A program made the translations under genes and the position numbers. A stretch of 64,000 bases of DNA from Streptomyces turgidiscabies Car8 (GTDB taxonomy: Bacteria > Actinomycetota > Actinomycetes > Streptomycetales > Streptomycetaceae): NCBI RefSeq assembly GCF_000331005.1, contig NZ_AEJB01000361.1:372001-436000 (forward strand), in the 5' to 3' direction. Positions within the stretch are counted from its first letter, which is position 1, and each line of letters opens with the position of its first letter. Below, piece by piece: positions 61,846 through 64,000 of this stretch. The notes below the pieces were generated by a model. It had not been told where the DNA came from. It saw only the letters and a program-made list of their open reading frames with translations, and ran no database searches.

Positions 61846-63035
61846 TCAAGCGAGACGTGGGGTTCTGGGTTCGTAGAAGGTGCCGTCGCGGAGCATCGCG
61901 AACAGCACGCTGATCCGCTGTCGGGCGAGGCGAAAGAGGGGCCTGGGTATGGGATTTTCCGCGGTCGTAGTAGGTGCGGAAGGCGGGATCGTGCAGGGCG
62001 GCGAACGCGGACAGGAACTATGCGCGCTTGAGTTGCCGGTTGCCGATTCTGGGCGTGCGTTCGCCGTGGATCGAGGTTCCCGACGACCTTGTTGTCGGGG
62101 CGAGGCCGGCGTAAGAGGCCAGGTTAGCGGTGTTGGGGAACCTGCTGCCGCCGCCGACGGTGACCAGCAAGGTGGCGGCGGTCCTGACCGCGACCCCCGG
62201 CATCGAGGTCAGGACCGGGAAAAGAGGGTGAGTCTCCAGCGACTGCCCGATCTGCGCTTCCAGAGCTCGTCGCCGTTCGTGGACGGCCGCGAACGATCGG
62301 GCCAGCGACGGGATCACAACATCGAGGGTGCCGGTGCCCGGGACCACGACGGTCTGCTCGTCGAGCGTGTCGAAGACCTCGTCTTCCAACCGCTGGGCCA
62401 TGCGCGGAACCTTGGGCCGGATCACCTCAACCAGCTTGCAGCGCCCGGCTTTCCGCAGGGCGGCCGGGAAGCCGTAGCGTTCCCGCAGCCAGGTCACGGC
62501 CTGATGGCCCAGACGCGGCCCGAGGACGCGCTCCAGGCTGCGGTGGAACTGGGTGAGCAGGCCGCGTATCCGGTTGGAGGTACGGGTGGCCTCGGCCGCC
62601 AGGTCCTGGTCGAAGTCCACCAGCACGGTCAGTTCGGCGGTGATCTCGTCGGTCAGTTCCAACGAGCGCAGGGTGTGCGGCATCGTCCGGGCGGCGTCCG
62701 CGACCACTGCGGCGTCCTTCGCGTCGGTCTTCACCTCGCCCGGGTAGAGATCGGCGATCCGCCGCATCGCCAGGTCGGGCAATTAGGCGACCTTGGCCCG
62801 CGTCCCGGGCGACCGTCAGGGGCAGGGCGCCGATGGAGGCGGGCTCGTTCACGATCACCAGGACGGTCCCGACCTTCGCGGCCAGCTTGCCGAAGACCGC
62901 CCGCAACTTGGGCTCGCTGTTAGGCAGCTGTTTGTCGAAGACCTTCTTGCCGGCCGGCGTGAGCCCGTGCCCGTGATGGGCGTTCTTGCCGACGTCCAGG
63001 CCACGGACGACGCCCACGTCGTCGATGTCGTACAA
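61846..63035 (-). pseudogene. IS110 family transposase, frameshifted
   Basis: The - strand starts near TTG 63035 with GVVRGLDVGKNAHHGHGLTP and GTVLVIVNEPASIGALPL. It shifts frame near 62785, continues MRRIADLYPGEVKTDAKDAA to SMPGVAVRTAATLLVTVGGG and GNRQLKRA* at 62018. A further remnant LARQRISVLFAMLRDGTFYE ends at 61846. One frameshift, one stop and a short deletion make it inactive. It belongs to a different IS110 subgroup from the copy at 40787. Confidence 0.88.
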
Positions 63036-63367
63036 GCCGTCCTCCCGAACGGGATTCAGGAGGTGCTGGCCAGGGCTTCGGCATCGTGCGCGCATCCACG
63101 TTATGTAGGCCTGCCGCCCGCGAACGGCCGGGCATGGTGCCCGGCCAGGCGGTAGTCGGACCTCTCATCAGCGTCTCCAACGGCGCCTCTCGGGCCCGGT
63201 GGCCCCCTCGGTCATCCCTTTGACAGGGGGAACAGCCACGCCGGGCCTGGAGGCCAGCAGTCCTCTTGCAGGACCGCGAAAAACATAACGGGAATTCCCG
63301 GTGCCATGAAACCTGCTTTACCGGGATGAACGGTACATCCGAGGACGACAGAGAGGAACGGATTCCC
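63036..63367. promoter_or_regulatory. upstream region of the NRPS gene
   Basis: About 330 bp between the IS110 remnant and the NRPS start. It contains a perfect 9-bp-stem hairpin GGCCGGGCA/TGCCCGGCC (63126-63146) and the palindrome at 63289-63300. The first 150-200 bp probably belong to the IS110 left end; the rest should hold the txtA promoter. Confidence 0.45.
63289..63300. promoter_or_regulatory. palindrome in front of the NRPS gene
   Basis: CGGGAATTCCCG is a perfect 12-bp palindrome 68 bp upstream of GTG 63368, in the promoter region. It may be an operator for a cluster regulator. Confidence 0.35.
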
Positions 63368-64000
63368 GTGTCACACCTGACGGGTGGAGATCGACCTGAG
63401 GGAGCGCTCGCCACGACGTGGCCGAGTCTCCTCGAAGCGTGGGCGGCCGACACACCTGACGCCATCGCGCTTGTCACTGCGGACACGGCACTCACGTACG
63501 CGCAGTTCAATGCCCGTGCGAACCGGCTTGCCCGTTGGCTGAAACACCTCGGCGCCGGACCGGAGCGGTCGGTCGGGCTGGTGCTGGGCAGGTCCGCAGA
63601 CTTCTTCCTGTGCGCGACTGCCGTGCTCAAGTGCGGGGCGGCGTACCTTCCGCTGGATCCGAGCTACCCCATGGAGCGGCTGTCCTTCATGACCCGGGAC
63701 GCGGCACCCGTTGCGCTGGTGACGACATCGGACGTCCCGGGCGAACTCCTGGACCAGCTGTCCACCCGACGCCTCGTGTCGCTGGACGATGAGGTAGCCG
63801 AGGACGCATTGCGCCGTCTGCCGGACCACGACATGGAGGACGGGGAACGCCTGGAGCCACTGCGCCCTGCGAGTCCCGCCTACATCATCTACACCTCCGG
63901 GTCCACGGGGATCCCAAAGGGAGTCGTCGTCACCCACCAGGGCGTCGCGAGCCTGATCGCGACCCAGCGTCGTCGCCTCGCCGTCACCGGCGTCTCACGC
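63368..64000 (+). CDS. txtA: thaxtomin nonribosomal peptide synthetase, N-terminal part (runs off window)
   Basis: 211 residues are visible. GTG 63368 follows GAGAGGA (63351-63357); ATG 63326 is an in-frame alternative without a clear RBS. The protein begins directly with an adenylation domain: TYAQFNARANRLARWL, A2 motif LKCGAAYLPLDPSYP and A3 motif YIIYTSGSTGIPKGVVVTH. There is no N-terminal condensation domain, as expected for a starting module or for TxtA/TxtB-type single modules. Its identity as txtA rests on position beside txtR and the CebR box; txtB cannot be excluded from this fragment. Substrate residues lie beyond the window. Confidence 0.85.
   Translation, partial: MSHLTGGDRPEGALATTWPSLLEAWAADTPDAIALVTADTALTYAQFNARANRLARWLKHLGAGPERSVGLVLGRSADFFLCATAVLKCGAAYLPLDPSYPMERLSFMTRDAAPVALVTTSDVPGELLDQLSTRRLVSLDDEVAEDALRRLPDHDMEDGERLEPLRPASPAYIIYTSGSTGIPKGVVVTHQGVASLIATQRRRLAVTGVSR

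Noticed and set aside
63326..63367. ATG 63326 as the NRPS start
   Set aside because: It is in frame, but no clear RBS precedes it while GTG 63368 has GAGAGGA at a usable distance. Kept only as an alternative.
1..64000. CRISPR arrays, tRNA and rRNA genes
   Set aside because: No regularly spaced repeats, cloverleaf-like sequences or rRNA blocks were noticed on either strand.

Overview
This is high-GC actinobacterial DNA with Streptomyces-style codon use. The right third carries genes of a plant-pathogenic Streptomyces: a fas-type cytokinin operon, the thaxtomin genes txtD, txtE and txtR, and the start of the thaxtomin NRPS. The window is best read as part of a mobile pathogenicity island, of the kind known from scab-causing species such as S. 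turgidiscabies and S. scabiei. The species itself cannot be fixed from this sequence.

Left arm (1-12.6 kb). It starts with the end of an acyl-CoA dehydrogenase gene. Next come a LuxR-type HTH protein, a degenerate phosphotransferase, a RelE-like/DUF5753 fusion and a DUF6082-like gene with a frameshift. Three intact endonuclease/exonuclease/phosphatase (EEP) proteins and two EEP gene fragments follow, interspersed with a DEAH helicase with helicase-associated repeats, an unrecognised gene and a NUDIX fragment.

Mobile-element block (12.6-21.6 kb). An IS21-type element with clustered terminal repeats has its istA split by a 3.4-kb element encoding a large serine recombinase. Both junctions can be read and istA can be restored in silico. 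An IS1380 element with readable ends and TSD follows.

Metabolic accessory locus (24-36 kb). All genes lie on the + strand with short gaps or overlaps: a 51-aa peptide, an APH-like kinase, two MFS transporters, a PCMT-type methyltransferase gene broken by IS982, a NUDIX-NUDIX-GNAT fusion, a methyltransferase-NUDIX-FxLD-type methyltransferase fusion, a broken ATPase gene, a MazG-like protein and a PIG-L deacetylase, then a hairpin. This could be an uncharacterised nucleotide- or RiPP-related pathway. Truncated genes follow: an MDR dehydrogenase start, a STAND-like NTPase without its P-loop, an unknown gene, then an IS110 copy.

Virulence segment (42.4-64 kb). On the - strand the cytokinin operon reads mt1, mt2, fasA (P450), fasB (ferredoxin-transketolase), fasC (transketolase), fasD (isopentenyltransferase) and fasE (cytokinin oxidase). 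Upstream of it lie a DHA2-type MFS exporter and fasF (LOG-type phosphoribohydrolase). After an IS256 remnant come txtE (P450) and txtD (nitric oxide synthase), which together nitrate tryptophan. A heap of nested ISs (IS5-like, IS701 inside ISAzo13) separates txtE from txtR (AraC regulator, with a TTA codon). Upstream of txtR is a CebR-type operator, then a decayed IS110, then the first NRPS gene (txtA by position), which runs off the end. The expected logic is that cello-oligosaccharides relieve CebR, TxtR activates txt genes, TxtD/TxtE make 4-nitrotryptophan and the NRPS builds thaxtomin, while the fas genes make cytokinins.
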